A stretch of 64,000 nt of DNA from G942493375 sp942493375. GTDB lineage: Bacteria; Armatimonadota; UBA5829. Location of the stretch: the NCBI GenBank assembly GCA_942493375.1, contig OW818698.1, positions 496,001-560,000 of the forward strand, given 5' to 3'. This document shows positions 8,319-17,406 of the stretch, piece after piece; position 1 is the first letter of the stretch, and every line of letters starts with the position of its first letter. The notes under the pieces were generated by a model, which saw nothing but the letters and a program-made list of their open reading frames with translations, ran no database searches and was not told where the DNA came from. Made by a program: the position numbers and the translations under genes.

Positions 8319-11171
8319 ATGAAAAAACTGACATCAGGATTAGTTATTATAGCATTGCTTGCACTGTGCACCGGAATTGCCAATGCACAGGCAATTTCAT
8401 TTCAGAACAAGTATGTGAAGCTGAATATAGAAAAAGATGGAAGAGTCTCAGGCCTGTTCGATCGCACCTCTGGAAAAAACCATGCAATCTCTCCAGCAGG
8501 CTATATTGCTGGCATCAAACAAAACGACACAGTCCTGACAGTTAACTCTGCTGTAAAAACAAAAGACGGACTCCTGCTGGGTTTTGCCAATACCAGCACC
8601 ACCGCAAACATAAAAGTAACCGTAAAACCCAACTATTTAGTTTTCGAAGTCAGCAGTGTCAGTGATAATACTATTCAGGAATTCACATTCCTGGATATCA
8701 AACTAATACATCAGACTAACACCTCCCCTTTCTCCTGGGCAGCAATCTCAATGAACCTGCATACAAACGTCCCCGCGCTTCCAGGAATAGGAGATAGCCT
8801 GCTCGCCACCTGCGTTTCCCAGTTCGGTATAAAAGGAGCCAAAGTAGGTATCATTGGATCCCCATCCAGCAAGATGCGCTCCATTATGAAGGAAGTCGTA
8901 TACGCTGCCAAAGACAGTGTCCCTTACAGTCCATATGGTGGTCCCTGGGCTATGGACATCAAATCCATTAAAGGTTCATACATCGTAGACTGCAACCAGA
9001 TGAGGGATGATACTGTCGATAAATGGATCAAAATCTGCTCTGACACCGGTATCCACCAGATAGACTTTAGTAACTGGAACTTCTTCGTAGGGGAATATGA
9101 AGTAAACCCGAAGTTCATACCCGGAGGAAAAGCAGAACTCAAGCGTGTCATTAAGAGACTCAAAGCTGCCGGTATACGCTGCGGACTCCATACATATTCT
9201 TTCCTGATAGGCAGAGAAAGCAAAAAGTATGTCAGCCCAATCCCCGACCCTCGTCTCCTCAAAGGAGCAAAATTCACCTTAACTGCTGACGTAAATGACA
9301 CAGATACCAGCATTTCAGTCGAACCCGGTCTAGATTTTAACAGAATAGGCCCTGGAGTTATTGTTCAGATTGACAATGAACTTATATCACTCGGAGATTT
9401 CAGTAAAACATCTCCACTTACCATAACCGGATGCACCAGAGGATTCCTGGAAACCAGACCATCCAGCCATAAAACCGGATCTACTGTAGCTGAACTCAGG
9501 CAGGTCTTTGCTGTATTCATGCCGGATGTCCATACCACGATATACAAAGAGATCGCAGGTAACCTCGCACGGACCGCCAACGAATATGGGTTCGATATGA
9601 TGTATCTGGATGCGATAGATTCATATTTCAGCCTGGATACACCTGAAAACGGATGGTACTGGGCAACACTGTTCGTCAATGAAATCGTAAAGAAAGTAAA
9701 GCAGCCTGTGATGCTGGAAGGGTCAACATTCTGGCATGGGTTGTGGTTTGCACGCTCCAGAATAGGAGCCTGGGATGTCCCGGTCAGAGCAGAGAAAGAA
9801 TGCTATGATGCCCATTTTGTAGACAATCTATTCTACCAGAAGACATTCATGCCTACTCACCTGGGCTGGTGTGATGTCCGTAAATGGTCTCCAGTACAAC
9901 CTGAAAGAACATTTGATGATGATATAGAGTTCCTCCTCTGTAAAAGCATGGCTGCAGACTGCGGGATGTCAATGCAGGCTTATCTGAATCCGGACAACTA
10001 TATGAAGTCCGAGAATGCCCAGAGAATAGGCAAGCTGATCGGCAAATATGAGAGACTCCGCACCAAAAACTACTTCCCGGAATCCATCAGAAAGAAACTT
10101 GCTATATCAGGAGCAGATTATACACTGGAGCAAGCCAATAACAAATGGTTCTTCAGACCAGTCACATATGCAAAACATAAAGTCAACGGATACGACCGCA
10201 GCACCTATACCTGGAGCGTAAACAATAAATACACATCCCAACCCGCTCAGGTCCGAATAGAAGCTTTGATGTCAATCGATCCATACGATTCACCGGAAGC
10301 CAAGGTACAGATTGATGGTTCCAACGAAAAACTACCGAAAATCGACCAGATTCAAGGTGTGAAATCAAGTTCCTTGACAGCGGGAGCTTTTCCGGAACTC
10401 GGTCGTCCGGAGCCCCTGGTATGCTTTAAAGCAACAGCCAGTGATCCGATGTCGTGGGTCGGTTCTACAACCAGGCTGATCTACGGCATTGACGGCAGTA
10501 TGAAAGGTTTTGGGTTCTGGGTATATGGAGATGGTCTGGGAGAGATAGTGAACATTCAGACCACGTCGGTACCGTCCAGTACCGGATACAGTGACCATTA
10601 TGTTAAAGTGGACTTCACCGGATGGAAGTATTTTGAACTTGTTGAGCCTGAGACTACTGAGATGTCTAAATATGACTGGCCAACTGTCTCTAAAAAAACC
10701 GAATGGGCATACACTGAAAATGGTCCCTCAGTCCACAAAATGCGGATTCCTCCAAGTTCAACAGCTTATACAGTATATGTCATGTATGGTGCAATCAACT
10801 ATGTTACACTGATGGGGATATGGTACAACAACCTTCCCGTAGGCAAAGAAGTCACAACATACCTTTCTCCCATAAAAGCGCTTCCATTGAAGTATGCAAA
10901 AATAGTCAACCCGTCAATAGAAATAGCAGGCAAAACAATAACATTCCCGGTAACTCTGGAGAGTGGACAATACATAGAATACCGCTCAACCAAAGACTGC
11001 AAAGTCTACAACGCAGATGGAGCCGTAATCGCCAACCTGAAACCAACAGGCACCATCCCCATAGCCAAATCCGGCTCCAACAAAGCAACATTCAACTGCA
11101 AAACCACAGGTGATCTAAATCCCAGACTAACCATAACAATAATAACCAAAGGCAATCCAATAACTAAATAG
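8319..11171 (+). CDS. Secreted TIM-barrel glycoside hydrolase-like protein, paralogue B
   Basis: A 950-residue protein that starts with a signal peptide (ALLALCTGIANAQA) almost the same as that of paralogue A and keeps the same order of motifs: FSNWNFF, GIRCGLHTYSF, MMYLDAIDSYF, MLEGSTFWHG. Differences are spread evenly and both copies keep the candidate catalytic Asp and Glu, so both are probably active, perhaps with different specificity. The ATG is preceded by AAGGAG at a good distance. A PAL-B hairpin lies between the two paralogues and may separate their expression. The family is unassigned. Confidence 0.75.
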   Translation: MKKLTSGLVIIALLALCTGIANAQAISFQNKYVKLNIEKDGRVSGLFDRTSGKNHAISPAGYIAGIKQNDTVLTVNSAVKTKDGLLLGFANTSTTANIKVTVKPNYLVFEVSSVSDNTIQEFTFLDIKLIHQTNTSPFSWAAISMNLHTNVPALPGIGDSLLATCVSQFGIKGAKVGIIGSPSSKMRSIMKEVVYAAKDSVPYSPYGGPWAMDIKSIKGSYIVDCNQMRDDTVDKWIKICSDTGIHQIDFSNWNFFVGEYEVNPKFIPGGKAELKRVIKRLKAAGIRCGLHTYSFLIGRESKKYVSPIPDPRLLKGAKFTLTADVNDTDTSISVEPGLDFNRIGPGVIVQIDNELISLGDFSKTSPLTITGCTRGFLETRPSSHKTGSTVAELRQVFAVFMPDVHTTIYKEIAGNLARTANEYGFDMMYLDAIDSYFSLDTPENGWYWATLFVNEIVKKVKQPVMLEGSTFWHGLWFARSRIGAWDVPVRAEKECYDAHFVDNLFYQKTFMPTHLGWCDVRKWSPVQPERTFDDDIEFLLCKSMAADCGMSMQAYLNPDNYMKSENAQRIGKLIGKYERLRTKNYFPESIRKKLAISGADYTLEQANNKWFFRPVTYAKHKVNGYDRSTYTWSVNNKYTSQPAQVRIEALMSIDPYDSPEAKVQIDGSNEKLPKIDQIQGVKSSSLTAGAFPELGRPEPLVCFKATASDPMSWVGSTTRLIYGIDGSMKGFGFWVYGDGLGEIVNIQTTSVPSSTGYSDHYVKVDFTGWKYFELVEPETTEMSKYDWPTVSKKTEWAYTENGPSVHKMRIPPSSTAYTVYVMYGAINYVTLMGIWYNNLPVGKEVTTYLSPIKALPLKYAKIVNPSIEIAGKTITFPVTLESGQYIEYRSTKDCKVYNADGAVIANLKPTGTIPIAKSGSNKATFNCKTTGDLNPRLTITIITKGNPITK

Positions 11172-11177
11172 CAATCG

Positions 11178-11312
11178 TTCGTCGGGGGGATCCATGCCCC
11201 CGACCCAATCCGGGATCCATGCCGTGTTTGGTTCGTCGGGGGGATCCATGCCGTGTTTGGTTCGTCGGGGGGATCCATGCCCCCGACCCAATTCCCTGGA
11301 CATCCATGTCCA
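11178..11312. repeat. PAL-D palindrome cluster
   Basis: The core hairpin pairs gtcggggggatcc with atgcccccgac. Here there is one complete copy at 11181, then truncated copies separated by ccgtgtttggttc, and a final complete copy ending ccaattccctggacatcc. Another copy, split in two by the insertion sequence, flanks 14338-16163. Confidence 0.85.
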
Positions 11313-11340
11313 CAACAAACCCACCAGGGAGAACAAATGA

Positions 11341-12738
11341 ATGACAACAAACATAGACTTTGAGGCCGCAGAGCAAAAACACCCTGAGCTCAAAGCCTTC
11401 TACGACAATAAAAGACTGTTCTTCATAAATGTATTCTGGCTGGTTGTCGGAGGAGCCGCCGCTTCACTGGGAATCAGCACAGTCTCAACAACCATGCCAC
11501 TGCACATGGCCAAAATAGGTCTGGATGCAGAACAGATCTCCTCTATAATGGCCTTCCGAGGATATTTAGCCCTGCCTCTAGCACTCTATCTTGCACAGCT
11601 GAGTGACCAGTGGCAGTCAAAGAGAGGAAGACGCTTACCATTTCTCGCTGCCTCCATACCATTCATGGTAGTTGGAATGTGGCTCTTTCCATACACACGA
11701 AGTCTGCTGGGTTGTATCCTGATATTCACGATATTCAACATAGGAACTAACGTCAAATACGACACCTATCCTTTCATTGCCTATGATATCGCTCGAAAGA
11801 AATACTGGGGAAGAGTAAATGGGCTAAACCTGGTTTTCGGAGGTATTGGTACCTGGCTGGGGCAGGTCATACTAATGCCGATGATGGATACCCGGGGGGA
11901 AAACTATGTTTATATGCTGGCGTCTATCATTGTAGGTGTAGCATCGGTCCTTACAGTAATGTTCTCAAAAGAACCTCCCATCCGTTCCGAAACCAAACCC
12001 ACATCCAACCCCGTAGAAGTCATCAAGCATGTAATCAAGGTTGGATTCACCAACAAGCGCCATATACAGCTGTTTATAGCAAATGGACTGGTCTGCGGAG
12101 GAGGGTTGGTTGGCTTCTACATACCTCTCCAGGCATTAGTGAACCTGCATATGACTCAGGGAGCAATCGGCCATGATGTTCTTCAATACGGCACCATTGC
12201 CTCCACTGCAATAGCCTTCTTTATGGGCTGGGGAATAGACAAGATCGGCTCTTCCAAGACAGTGCTACTGGGTCTGATATTGGCCGTTATAGCTATGATC
12301 CTGGGATTCAACCCCAACAACCCGACAATCCTGGCAGCTTTCGGAGCAATGCTGAAACCAATACTAGGCCTGACTAACAGCAGCTATGTGCCTACAAAAT
12401 ATTTCGTCCTTGCAGTTGCCAATATCTTCGTAGTCTTGTCCGGTACTTTCATTTACTGGGCACAACATATCTTCGCTGCCTCCTGTATCCGCAGAGAGGA
12501 CCTGGCTACATTCGGGACCTGCAATGGAGCAGTAATCCAGCTGATAGGTGCGATACTACTACAGATCAGTGGAATATTAATCAAGAGGGTCTTCGGAGGC
12601 AACTATGGATACGCGTTCATAATAGGAGCCATCATCGCCGGTATTGGAGTTCCAATGTTCTTCTGGATAGAACGCCAAATCAAAAAAGAACGAGCCGACT
12701 ACGCAGAAGCAAACCCAACACCCGCACCAACAACCTGA
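11341..12738 (+). CDS. MFS / GPH-type sugar transporter
   Basis: A 465-residue integral membrane protein with about 12 hydrophobic segments. The loop between helices 2 and 3 contains SDQWQSKRGRRLPF, the MFS signature form seen in GPH symporters and SLC45/sucrose carriers. Residues GWGIDKIGSSKT mark the equivalent loop of the second half. The start at 11341 follows AGGGAGAAC; another ATG four bases earlier is out of frame and stops quickly. Lying directly behind two secreted hydrolases, it most likely imports mono- or oligosaccharides with a cation. The exact sugar is unknown. Confidence 0.85.
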   Translation: MTTNIDFEAAEQKHPELKAFYDNKRLFFINVFWLVVGGAAASLGISTVSTTMPLHMAKIGLDAEQISSIMAFRGYLALPLALYLAQLSDQWQSKRGRRLPFLAASIPFMVVGMWLFPYTRSLLGCILIFTIFNIGTNVKYDTYPFIAYDIARKKYWGRVNGLNLVFGGIGTWLGQVILMPMMDTRGENYVYMLASIIVGVASVLTVMFSKEPPIRSETKPTSNPVEVIKHVIKVGFTNKRHIQLFIANGLVCGGGLVGFYIPLQALVNLHMTQGAIGHDVLQYGTIASTAIAFFMGWGIDKIGSSKTVLLGLILAVIAMILGFNPNNPTILAAFGAMLKPILGLTNSSYVPTKYFVLAVANIFVVLSGTFIYWAQHIFAASCIRREDLATFGTCNGAVIQLIGAILLQISGILIKRVFGGNYGYAFIIGAIIAGIGVPMFFWIERQIKKERADYAEANPTPAPTT

Positions 12739-12877
12739 TTTTACAAAAAGATGAGAATATACACCGATTCCGCATAAAGACAGTAACAATGTCCTGCTGA
12801 ACTTCGTCTCATTGTATAAGCTCATAGCATTCTATATGTATTCATAAAGCGTGTTTATACAGGAGGCAATATCAGCC

Positions 12878-14029
12878 ATGCGTAAGGTAATCTACAGACT
12901 TTCATGGATGTTTATCGTCATTTTCGCGACTGCAAACACTGCCGGTTCCGAACCATCGCTGGTAAACCTGGGACGGTTGTCCATCACGCACATAACTGCA
13001 AGTGGTACAAATGGAAACAGGGATATAGGCAATCCATATCATGGAGCAATCAACCTCTTCGATGATGGTGGGCAGGAACGCATTAACAACCTCATCTACA
13101 CCACATGGCTGACTGATCGTGCTACCAGACACTGGGTGAAGTTGAAGTTTACAAAGCCGGTTGGGGTTCACTCTGTCTTTGTAGAAACTACTGCTCAGTC
13201 CAGTTCAACCAGGGCGTATGTCACACCGCCCACCCAGTATGCAATGGAACTTGTCCAAACAGACAAAGATAAGCAACAGGTCGTGTCTAGTATTGATTCC
13301 GTAGCAATCGTAGGTTTCAGGTCTACATACAATCTGCCAAAACCATTAAACAACGTCAGTGAAATCACTGTAATATTCCCTGGGTCGGATATCATAGAGG
13401 TATCCGAGATCAGAGTTATGGGGACAGCACCAAAAGGAACCGATCTAACCCCAACAAAACCAAACATCGGGTTCGATCCCGGTTCTTATGAATATGGTTA
13501 CAGCTCAAGCATCAAACTCACCGTAAAGGATGAAAATGAGCTCCATATCATCAGGTGTGCCGAAAACGCGCTTCCTTCCATAGCTGAAGTGCAAAGTGCT
13601 GCCACAAAAGCCGGTAACGATTCCCAAATAATCGAAAGCCCTGATAATCTATGGTGGTATTCAAAGCTGAACGGCATTCAAATTCCATTTGCCATTACAG
13701 GTAAAGCGGTTCAATATTATGAGAACCTGGTTAACACCTATGCCAAACAGAATTCGACAAATACAAATAAAACCGGAAGCCACCTCACGTATACAGCTTC
13801 CGTTCAAAGTGTAGAAAAAACCAACAAACAAGACGACAGTGCACAGGCAAGTCCCCCGTCAACCGATTTTGAGGATATATACATAGTTACAATGCAGCTA
13901 AAGTTCAGTATATGCCTGGGGGACGGAAATGGCATAAGCTTCAGCAAAGAAAGAAAAGTAACCCTGAATCCCGATGGCAAAGTGCTAAAAGTCACAGGAG
14001 ACGCCCCCACAACAACCGCAATTGAATAA
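12878..14029 (+). CDS. Secreted protein with discoidin-like (F5/8-type) N-terminal domain
   Basis: 383 residues from the ATG that follows AGGAGG at 12860; an earlier in-frame ATG at 12851 lies upstream of that site and is unlikely. Residues 1-25 form a signal peptide. Residues 30-170 look like a discoidin/F5-8 carbohydrate-binding fold (AINLFDDGG, HWVKLKFTKPVGVHSVFVET, VSEITVIFPG). The remainder has no family I recognise; it contains an FDPGSYEYGYSSSIKL segment and two strands that resemble an Ig or cystatin-like fold. It probably binds glycan or cell surface. Confidence 0.6.
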   Translation: MRKVIYRLSWMFIVIFATANTAGSEPSLVNLGRLSITHITASGTNGNRDIGNPYHGAINLFDDGGQERINNLIYTTWLTDRATRHWVKLKFTKPVGVHSVFVETTAQSSSTRAYVTPPTQYAMELVQTDKDKQQVVSSIDSVAIVGFRSTYNLPKPLNNVSEITVIFPGSDIIEVSEIRVMGTAPKGTDLTPTKPNIGFDPGSYEYGYSSSIKLTVKDENELHIIRCAENALPSIAEVQSAATKAGNDSQIIESPDNLWWYSKLNGIQIPFAITGKAVQYYENLVNTYAKQNSTNTNKTGSHLTYTASVQSVEKTNKQDDSAQASPPSTDFEDIYIVTMQLKFSICLGDGNGISFSKERKVTLNPDGKVLKVTGDAPTTTAIE

Positions 14030-14046
14030 CAAACAAAACCAAGATA

Positions 14047-14069
14047 CCCCCGGCAAAACAAACCGGGGG
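14047..14069 (+). terminator. Hairpin downstream of the discoidin-like gene
   Basis: CCCCCGG and CCGGGGG pair with a 9-nt A-rich loop, 18 nt after the stop codon. There is no run of T after the stem on either strand, so this is a possible but weak terminator. Confidence 0.45.
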
Positions 14070-14116
14070 CACGACTCGCCAATATTATAACTCAAGTCCA
14101 GACTAATCAAAAAAAC

Positions 14117-14250
14117 AGCATAAACCACCCATTCGCACTGAACCCGTCAAAGTGCGAACGGAGTGCGCCGATCCCATCATATCCATTCCTGTTAATCTTG
14201 AAAATCTTGTTAATCATGTCAAAAACAAGTATTCAATCCAAACAACCCAA
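14117..14250. repeat. Direct repeat flanking the IS, left copy
   Basis: Starts agcataaaccacc and includes the common word cctgttaatcttgaaaatc. The same segment recurs in the same orientation at 16271-16405, beyond the insertion sequence. Between this copy and the IS end (14251-14337) lies another palindromic fragment related to ccgttcgtgctgagc and the left half of a PAL-D element. Confidence 0.85.
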
Positions 14251-14509
14251 TAGCTCCCCTCCGTTCGTGCTGAGCATATCAAAGTGCCCGATGGTCGGAG
14301 GGATCCCTGCCCCACTTACCGTTGGTCGGGGGGATCCAGAGTGTGTCTATTAATCTCTATCTTTTTCACCCAAGCCATTCTTTCTCTTTTTTTCGAAGTA
14401 TAAGCTTGGTAAAATGTATTTTTTACTATTCAAATGCATGAACTCAGAACCTTCTTAGGCCTATATGATCTCGTGTAGCGTTCATGTATGCATGTTGCTT
14501 GTATTAGAG

Positions 14510-16042
14510 TTATGTTGTCTGAGGTAACTGTCCATACTTTAGGTATTTCTCCAGATTCATAACAATAAACGAGATTGCTGTTTGGATTTTGGTCATAGGT
14601 TGGCTGCGATAGATGCATTTTCCCAGATTGTGATAGGTCTTTGCATGGCCAAAAATCGGTTCGATAGTAGCCATTCGAGCCTTCATCGCACTCACATATT
14701 CAGGTGTCTTGCGCACCAACCATTGTCTTTCCTGGTATACACGAGTTTCAGGTTTAAAACTGAATGAACGTATTCCTGTTTTGTTCTGAGTGCAACGTTC
14801 ACGCAAGCTGCACTCAGAGCATCCAATCCCTTTGTATACCAAGGAGCCATCTTTTGGTGATGATTTGAATTTCATTAAGCGCTTTGCAGGACACTCTACA
14901 CAATAACAGTCATCATTCTTCGTCACTTTGAACCTTTCGGAACCAAGTGCATTTGTCTTGGTACCCGGCTTCATCATAGATATATAACCGATAACTCCAT
15001 CGGCATCTAGTCGCTTTCTAATGTTCAGATTATCAAATCCGCTGTCTGCTGCCAGTTCGATAGGTTTTCCAGCTATCAGCATTGCTTTATTGTATGGATC
15101 AATAAATGTCCTGGACTGATCGACATTGCCAGCATAAGTCTCATAACCAAGAGCTATTCCGTGTTTCTCATCCACAACCAATGTAGAGATATAACCACAA
15201 AAACTATCCACAGAAGTGTGGCCTATTCGCGCATCCTTATCACCTGCACAGGGAGAAAGGGTTTTATATATCTCATTTGCCATATCTTTCAAACCTGATA
15301 AGCGTTCATCCGGCTCCGTTTCAACTTGATCGCATTCGGATTCTTTCTTACATTCAGGAATATATTCTTTTTCTTCTGCCTTTGCCAACATACGATCTAT
15401 GTTGGGGACTTTCAAACCAGATACTTCACAAGCCGCTTGCGTAACCAGCTTCTTCATATCATCATCCATCTCAACAGGCGGAGCACCGTTGTCCACTTCG
15501 GAACCGCCAGCGCTCTCCTGGATACGAGCTATCATTGCACGAGTTAAAATGGCTGCCACATCACACTTATTGTATATAGTTGCAGCCACATCCTGTTTTG
15601 TGGCGTCTACGTGCCAGCGCTTATTATCAACCAAACCTGAATCAATACAGCGATTCAGGATCTCAGTGAAGATTGAGTCGAATACATCTGGCCCCAAACG
15701 CTTTCGGAATAACCACATTGTTTTATGAGATGCTACAGGTTCATCGGGAGCATATCCACAATACCAACGCCACGATATCGTATCGTTTGTCATACGTTCC
15801 ATCGCACGTTCGAACTTCACCTGATATAGAAACATCAGTAAAAGCAATTTAAACATTCTCACAGGAGGTTCAGGGGGGCGACCGGGGCCACCATCCACCA
15901 CATGATATTTCTCTCGACATAGATCCTCAACAAAGTTGAAGTCTATAGCCTTATCCAACTTGCGCAGAAAGTGATTCTTAGGAACCAGTATTTCATAACA
16001 ATCGGACATCACCAAATGGCACTGTTCTCCACGCTTGCGCAT
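14510..16042 (-). CDS. IS1182-family transposase
   Basis: 510 residues from the ATG at 16042, which is preceded by GGAGGG with an 8-nt spacer; the frame also contains an ATG 21 nt upstream, but that lies before the ribosome-binding site. It has the DUF772-type N-terminal domain (RMFKLLLLMFLYQVKFERAM), the DDE core (HVDATKQDVAA; ELAADSGFDN; late Glu in ATIEPIFGHAKTYH), and a Cys-rich stretch (CVECPAKRL, CSECSLRERC) typical of IS1182 transposases. The frame is intact, so the element may be active. Confidence 0.92.
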   Translation of the reverse strand: MRKRGEQCHLVMSDCYEILVPKNHFLRKLDKAIDFNFVEDLCREKYHVVDGGPGRPPEPPVRMFKLLLLMFLYQVKFERAMERMTNDTISWRWYCGYAPDEPVASHKTMWLFRKRLGPDVFDSIFTEILNRCIDSGLVDNKRWHVDATKQDVAATIYNKCDVAAILTRAMIARIQESAGGSEVDNGAPPVEMDDDMKKLVTQAACEVSGLKVPNIDRMLAKAEEKEYIPECKKESECDQVETEPDERLSGLKDMANEIYKTLSPCAGDKDARIGHTSVDSFCGYISTLVVDEKHGIALGYETYAGNVDQSRTFIDPYNKAMLIAGKPIELAADSGFDNLNIRKRLDADGVIGYISMMKPGTKTNALGSERFKVTKNDDCYCVECPAKRLMKFKSSPKDGSLVYKGIGCSECSLRERCTQNKTGIRSFSFKPETRVYQERQWLVRKTPEYVSAMKARMATIEPIFGHAKTYHNLGKCIYRSQPMTKIQTAISFIVMNLEKYLKYGQLPQTT

Positions 16043-16049
16043 TAAAAAA

Positions 16050-16098
16050 GCCCTCCATTGCAAGATAGCACTATATTTAAATTCTACAAATGGAGGGC
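16050..16098 (-). promoter_or_regulatory. Hairpin that would mask the transposase ribosome-binding site
   Basis: gccctccatt at 16050-16059 and aatggagggc at 16089-16098 form a perfect 10-bp stem with a loop of about 29 nt. On the - strand the inner arm contains the GGAGGG site of the transposase. A transcript entering from outside the element would include both arms and hide the site. One started between the arms (a TATAGT-like -10 is there) would not. This is a known strategy of IS elements to block read-through expression; here it is inferred. Confidence 0.6.
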
Positions 16099-16270
16099 AA
16101 TCTCCTTTAAAATGATATAAGTATATATTTATCGATAGGTGCTATATTTAATAGACACTCTCTCCATGCCCCCGACCCAATTCCCTGGACATCCATGTCC
16201 ATTGCGGACCCAGTAGAAGATTGAGTTTATTACAACCGTCAGAAAAAACGACACAAATACACCCATATTC

Positions 16271-16405
16271 AGCATAAACCACCGCTTCACACTGAACCCT
16301 TCAAAGTGCGAACGGACCGCGCACAATCCCACCATATCCATTCCTGTTAATCTTGAAAATCTTGTTAATCATGTCAAAAAACAAGTGTTCAATCCTAACA
16401 ATCCA
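16271..16405. repeat. Direct repeat flanking the IS, right copy
   Basis: Close copy of 14117-14250 in the same orientation, with small differences (cttcacactgaaccc for attcgcactgaaccc). The stretch from the IS end at 16164 to here holds the right half of the interrupted PAL-D element and about 70 bp in which I see nothing. Confidence 0.85.
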
Positions 16406-16455
16406 ATAGTCGAAGTGCAAACCGGCTTGCCATGTTCATGGAGCATTCCCAAACG

Positions 16456-16710
16456 CTAAATATGCGACTTATACACAAAATCATTCTCCCGAACATAGTC
16501 CTCAACTTCAATACCCACATCCTGTCCTTCACCTGCTTCAACAACCTGCTGGTGTAGAAGCTCCATAGACTCTACTGTCTGTTCAAAATCTGTGCTATGA
16601 CCAACAATATGAATATGGTCACCTTTATGGAGTCTGCCATGTTCAACTTCTATAGCAGCCACACCAAGCTTGTTGTAGTAGTGGGTTACTCTGCCAACTT
16701 TCTCTTCCAT
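16456..16710 (-). CDS. Small EF-Tu domain-2-like protein
   Basis: 84 residues, ATG preceded by GGGGGGAG. The sequence KVGRVTHYYNKLGVAAIEVEHGRLHKGDHIHIVGHSTDFEQTV is split by short links but follows the beta-barrel of translation-factor domain 2 (the fold that follows the G domain in EF-Tu, IF2 and LepA). No GTPase domain is present. Similar short proteins are annotated as translation elongation factor-like; their function is not known. It is monocistronic, with its leader holding a PAL-A hairpin that ends about 28 nt before the start codon. Confidence 0.75.
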   Translation of the reverse strand: MEEKVGRVTHYYNKLGVAAIEVEHGRLHKGDHIHIVGHSTDFEQTVESMELLHQQVVEAGEGQDVGIEVEDYVRENDFVYKSHI

Positions 16711-16737
16711 CGCACTCCCCCCTATCGTGTCTACCGA

Positions 16738-16817
16738 TTAGCCCGCATTATTCAGATTGACTCAGCTTTTGTCCCTACTGCCGGACAAAAGCGAAGTTTG
16801 GTGAAATAATGCGGGTT
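16738..16817 (-). repeat. PAL-A structured repeat, copy 1 (leader of the EF-like gene)
   Basis: Read on the - strand it begins taacccgcattat and ends aataatgcgggctaa, with an inner pair cttcgcttttg / caaaagctgag, giving a two-tier hairpin of about 80 nt. It lies in the leader of the EF-like gene in the same relative orientation as copy 2 has to the gene at 17508. Confidence 0.85.
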
Positions 16818-16933
16818 AGAGTAAAGTAACAGGTCATATCATTACATTTTACCCACAGCCACACCATACAAAAACACAGCAAACAAACATCTTCAATCCC
16901 TCTACTTACCACAGTCCGCAGTTAAATACCCGT

Positions 16934-17365
16934 TCCCATTTCGCGTGCTTTAGCGTGTTTAGCGGTCCAAATTTTCCGTGCAATCCATCCCCTTCCGCGA
17001 AATCCGCGATTCAAAACCCACCCCATTTCGCGTGCTTTAGCGTGTTTAGCGGTCCAATTTTTCCGTGCAATCCATCCCTTTCCGCGAAATCCGCGATTCA
17101 AACCCGTTCCCATTTCGCGTGCTTTAGCGTGTTTAGCGGTCCAATTTTTCCGTGCAATCCATCCCTTTCCGCGAAATCCGCGATTCAAAACCCAACCCCA
17201 TTTCGCGTGATTTAGCGTGTTTAGCGGTCCAAATTTTCCGTGCAATCCATCCCCTTCCGCGAAATCCGCGATTCAAAACCCACTCCCCATTTCGCGTGCT
17301 TTAGCGTGTTTAGCGGTTAATAATATTTCGCGTTCTTCTCATCCTTTCGCGTTCTTCGCGATTCA
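16934..17365. repeat. Tandem array 3, five units of about 87 bp
   Basis: The landmark tcgcgtgctttagcg occurs at 16941, 17028, 17115, 17203 and 17292; each unit also carries ccgcgaaatccgcgattc. A sixth, degenerate part ends at about 17365. Sequence vocabulary is shared with the array at 51425. The divergent leader between the EF-like gene and the CBM gene (16711-17507) consists almost entirely of this array plus two PAL-A copies. Confidence 0.92.
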
Positions 17366-17406
17366 GGTTGACCTCGCCCATCACAAACCAATAGAATATC
17401 TCAACA

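Larger units (their letters stand above)
14338..16163. mobile_element. IS1182-like insertion sequence
   Basis: 1826 bp bounded by 16-bp terminal inverted repeats with one mismatch: agagtgtgtctattaa at 14338 and, reversed, agagagtgtctattaa ending at 16163. It carries one transposase gene on the - strand. Outside sequence on the left ends ggggggatcc and on the right begins ccatgcccccgac, which together rebuild a complete PAL-D palindrome (compare 11181). The target was therefore the centre of a PAL-D hairpin, with an apparent 2-bp (cc) duplication. Confidence 0.88.

Noticed and set aside
11006..11393. Short - strand frames after paralogue B
   Set aside because: They are translations of PAL-D repeats plus antisense of neighbouring genes (peptides like GAWIPPTNQTRHGS).
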